Below are positions 62,410 through 64,000 of a stretch of 64,000 bases of DNA, one piece after another. Each line of letters starts with the position of its first letter. The stretch's first letter is position 1. Both the position numbers and the translations under genes were made by a program. Location: assembly GCA_937872465.1 (NCBI GenBank), contig CALMSR010000072.1, positions 1-64,000 on the forward strand. Reading direction: 5' to 3'. Source of the stretch: an uncultured Paracoccaceae bacterium (GTDB taxonomy: Bacteria > Pseudomonadota > Alphaproteobacteria > Rhodobacterales > Rhodobacteraceae). The notes under the pieces are model-generated. The model ran no database searches. It saw only the letters and a list, made by a program, of their open reading frames with translations, and was not told the DNA's origin.

Positions 62410-62656
62410 GGCGGTGGCGGGGCGGCGCCCGCGCCGGCCCGAAGCGGTCACACCACACGACACGCCTCCGACGGATGGATCGGGCTTTCCGAGCCTTCGC
62501 CATGGCGCGGTTGCGGCGCCCGGATCCGAGCGGAGCAGGGGCCCGATCCGGTCGAAGCCGATGCGGAGCCCGCCCTCGGCGAAGTCGCCGTGCGGCCTGC
62601 GCTCCGGGGAGGCCGGCCCGGGCGATGGCGAGCGCGGCGAGGGTCCGGCGGGACAT
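62396..62656 (-). pseudogene. Possible decayed exported protein behind a regulated promoter
   Basis: The ATG at 62656 has AAGGAT six bases upstream and begins with a signal-like sequence (MSRRTLAALAIARAGLP). The frame then becomes Arg-rich and ends at 62396 inside the ATPase gene. After about residue 24 another frame reads less Arg-biased sequence (GDFAEGGLRIGFDRIGP), suggesting a frameshifted gene, perhaps a periplasmic binding protein. I cannot identify a family. The remaining 62657-63023 holds only the promoter/operator zone and GC-rich spacer. Confidence 0.3.
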
Positions 62657-62787
62657 GGGACGATCCTTGCAGGGGCGTCATCTTCGGGAATCCATCCTCC
62701 CGCCCTCGACCAGCCCCCTTTGTGTCGTGCAACTGGCCTCGCGTCATCGGCGCCAGAAAAAACCTTGCAATAACAATATTTTAAGTC

Positions 62788-62806
62788 GCGTTTCATCGTG
62801 AAACGC
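62788..62806. promoter_or_regulatory. GCGTTTCA-TCG-TGAAACGC operator-like dyad
   Basis: A perfect 8-bp dyad with a three-base centre lies next to an AT-rich stretch (TAACAATATTTTAA, 62771-62784). On the minus strand it occupies the space between a TAAAAT -10 (62778-62783) and the -35 region, a repressor position for the decayed gene at 62656. The half-site TGAAACG is of the kind used by LacI-, GntR- or IclR-type sugar regulators. No regulator gene adjoins it in the window. Confidence 0.5.
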
Positions 62807-63023
62807 CCCCCTGCCAATGCGCCGGAGCGGGCGCGATGACCGCGGGCCGAATCGATCGGGCGGATCTTGCATGGCGCAACCGCTCGGCCGAACACCGGCC
62901 GCCGGCGCCACCGGTGCCTGCCTGACCTGCAGCCAGGAAGCCCGCGATCATGCCTCGCGCGGGCGGGGGGGGTCGCCCAGCCTGACCTTCGGAAGGATTT
63001 GGGTGATCGGACCGGATCCCGTG

Positions 63024-63935
63024 CTACCGGCCCCAGCGCAGGACGAGCGGATCGATCGGCTCCAGCAGGTCGATCAGCCGCTGGCGAATGGCGGGGTGCA
63101 GGGGGGCGATGGGATGGCGGCAGAATTCGGAGCGGATCACGCCGCCCTCGACCATCGCCGCCTTGCACGACCGCCAGCCGCATTGACGGTTCTCGTGGTT
63201 GATGGCCATGGCGACGCGGCCATAGGCCTCGGTCGCCCCGGCGATGTCCCCGGCGAGATGCTTTACGATGACCGGCTTGATGCGGTCGACGATCATGCCG
63301 CTCGTCATCGACCCGGTCGCGCCGGCGTCGAGATCGGCGAGAAGCGTGATCCCCTCCTCGCCGTCGAACGGCCCCTCGACGGCATCGCCGCCTTCGGCGA
63401 TCAGCGCGCGGAGCTTGTTCGCGGCCTGCGGGCATTCGATCTTGAACAGCCGCACTTCCTCGATCTCGCGCGCCATGCGCACGAGCAGCGGAACCGGAAG
63501 CTCGACCCCCGAGAGCGGCGCGTCCTGCACCATGATCGGGATGCCGACCTCGCCGACGGCGCGGAACTGCTCGCAGGTCTGCTCCGGCGTGCCCTTCAGC
63601 AGCGCGCCGTGATAGGGCGGCATCATCATCACGACATCGGCGCCGAGATCCCTGGCGAAGCGCGCCCGGTCGACCGCGATCTGCGTGGCGAAATGGCTGA
63701 TGGTGACGATGACCGGCACCCGGCCCGAGACGTGCTCGAGGCAGAGCCGGGTCAGGATCGCGCGCTCCTCGTCGGAGACCAGGAACTGCTCGGAGAAATT
63801 GGCGAGGATGCAGATCCCGTCCGCACCCTGATCGATCAGGCAGTCGAGCACCCGCTTCATGCCGTCGAGATCGAGCGCCCCGTCCTCGTGGAACGGCGTG
63901 GGTGCGACGGGCCAGATTCCACGATAACGGGTCAT
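63024..63935 (-). CDS. Dihydrodipicolinate synthase/N-acetylneuraminate lyase-family protein
   Basis: The 303-aa class I aldolase-fold protein has PTPFHEDGALDLDGMKRV and the Schiff-base lysine in RLFKIECPQAA. The usual catalytic tyrosine motif (YN.P) is replaced by MVQDAPLSG, so it is not a true DapA. Changes at that site are seen in sugar-acid dehydratases and aldolases of the family, for example 2-keto-3-deoxy acid enzymes. It starts inside the stop of an upstream minus-strand gene (ATGA), so it belongs to an operon continuing beyond the window, probably for sugar-acid catabolism. Confidence 0.88.
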   Translation of the reverse strand: MTRYRGIWPVAPTPFHEDGALDLDGMKRVLDCLIDQGADGICILANFSEQFLVSDEERAILTRLCLEHVSGRVPVIVTISHFATQIAVDRARFARDLGADVVMMMPPYHGALLKGTPEQTCEQFRAVGEVGIPIMVQDAPLSGVELPVPLLVRMAREIEEVRLFKIECPQAANKLRALIAEGGDAVEGPFDGEEGITLLADLDAGATGSMTSGMIVDRIKPVIVKHLAGDIAGATEAYGRVAMAINHENRQCGWRSCKAAMVEGGVIRSEFCRHPIAPLHPAIRQRLIDLLEPIDPLVLRWGR

Positions 63936-64000
63936 TCGGTTCCCTCGAAATTGTCGCGATGCATGGCGGGGACGGCGATCCCGCGCCCGTTCTCCTCCGG
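63932..64000 (-). CDS. C-terminal end of an unidentified gene (partial)
   Basis: The minus strand is open from the window edge to TGA 63932-63934, ending in GIAVPAMHRDNFEGTE. Only 22 residues are visible, too few to assign a family. The stop overlaps the start of the DHDPS-family gene by four bases, so the two are translationally coupled. Confidence 0.6.
   Translation of the reverse strand, partial: PEENGRGIAVPAMHRDNFEGTE

Overview
The window is a GC-rich (roughly 70 %) alphaproteobacterial chromosome segment. Gene content and order point to the Rhodobacteraceae/Paracoccaceae. The supporting signs are an rplU-rpmA-GNAT-obgE-proB-proA block, a two-gene split methionine synthase, a ChrR-type anti-sigma factor next to photolyase and cyclopropane synthase genes, a TrgB/CysK/MscS locus like the tellurite-resistance region of Rhodobacter sphaeroides, an AcuI-type reductase beside a BCCT carrier, and an IalB-family protein. 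I found no rRNA, tRNA, CRISPR array or prophage. The only mobile-element trace is a frameshifted ISAs1-type transposase end at the left edge.

Layout. 1-6.4 kb: transposase remnant, split metH (two overlapping minus-strand genes) and guaA. 7.0-17.4 kb: a one-direction accessory block holding a Cds1-like PLP enzyme, an MFS carrier with a His-rich tail, an octopine/nopaline-dehydrogenase-family enzyme, a complete polyamine-type ABC importer, a UroD-fold protein that carries the zinc triad of corrinoid-linked methyltransferases, and a beta-hydroxyacid dehydrogenase. 17.5-20.1 kb: a quorum-sensing island with an XRE regulator, luxI, luxR and a divergent LuxR-like protein that keeps the autoinducer pocket but lacks the DNA-binding domain. 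20.2-21.8 kb: a non-pyrrolysine MttB-family methyltransferase. 22-29.5 kb: sugar-acid catabolism (dgoA, dgoK, a short-chain dehydrogenase, a FAD-linked oxidase, denD) with a flavodoxin-like protein, a bactofilin-like membrane protein and an EamA carrier.

29.6-38 kb: an envelope/regulation block with a DUF3300-DUF2950 pair, a hybrid histidine kinase, an ECF sigma/anti-sigma pair and a divergent secreted subtilase with an Asp/His-rich segment. 38-49.4 kb: acuI and a BCCT transporter, photolyase, cfa, an apparently orphan chrR, then trgB-cysK-mscS. 49.6-54.6 kb: the housekeeping block. 54.7-60.5 kb: envelope genes (DUF882 peptidase, L,D-transpeptidase, lpxD with its own ACP and ketosynthase, ialB). 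60.5-64 kb: a 410-bp intergenic region with two UUCG hairpins, a HerA-like ATPase, a decayed gene behind a good operator, and a DHDPS-family gene.

The best candidates for something undescribed are the 7-17 kb block, which combines an opine-type dehydrogenase with polyamine-type import and a zinc methyltransferase, and the quorum-sensing island. In the latter the luxI Shine-Dalgarno sits in a perfect 9-bp hairpin, a shared 15-bp site marks both the luxI and XRE upstream regions, and the HTH-less LuxR homologue could act as a signal sponge or anti-activator.
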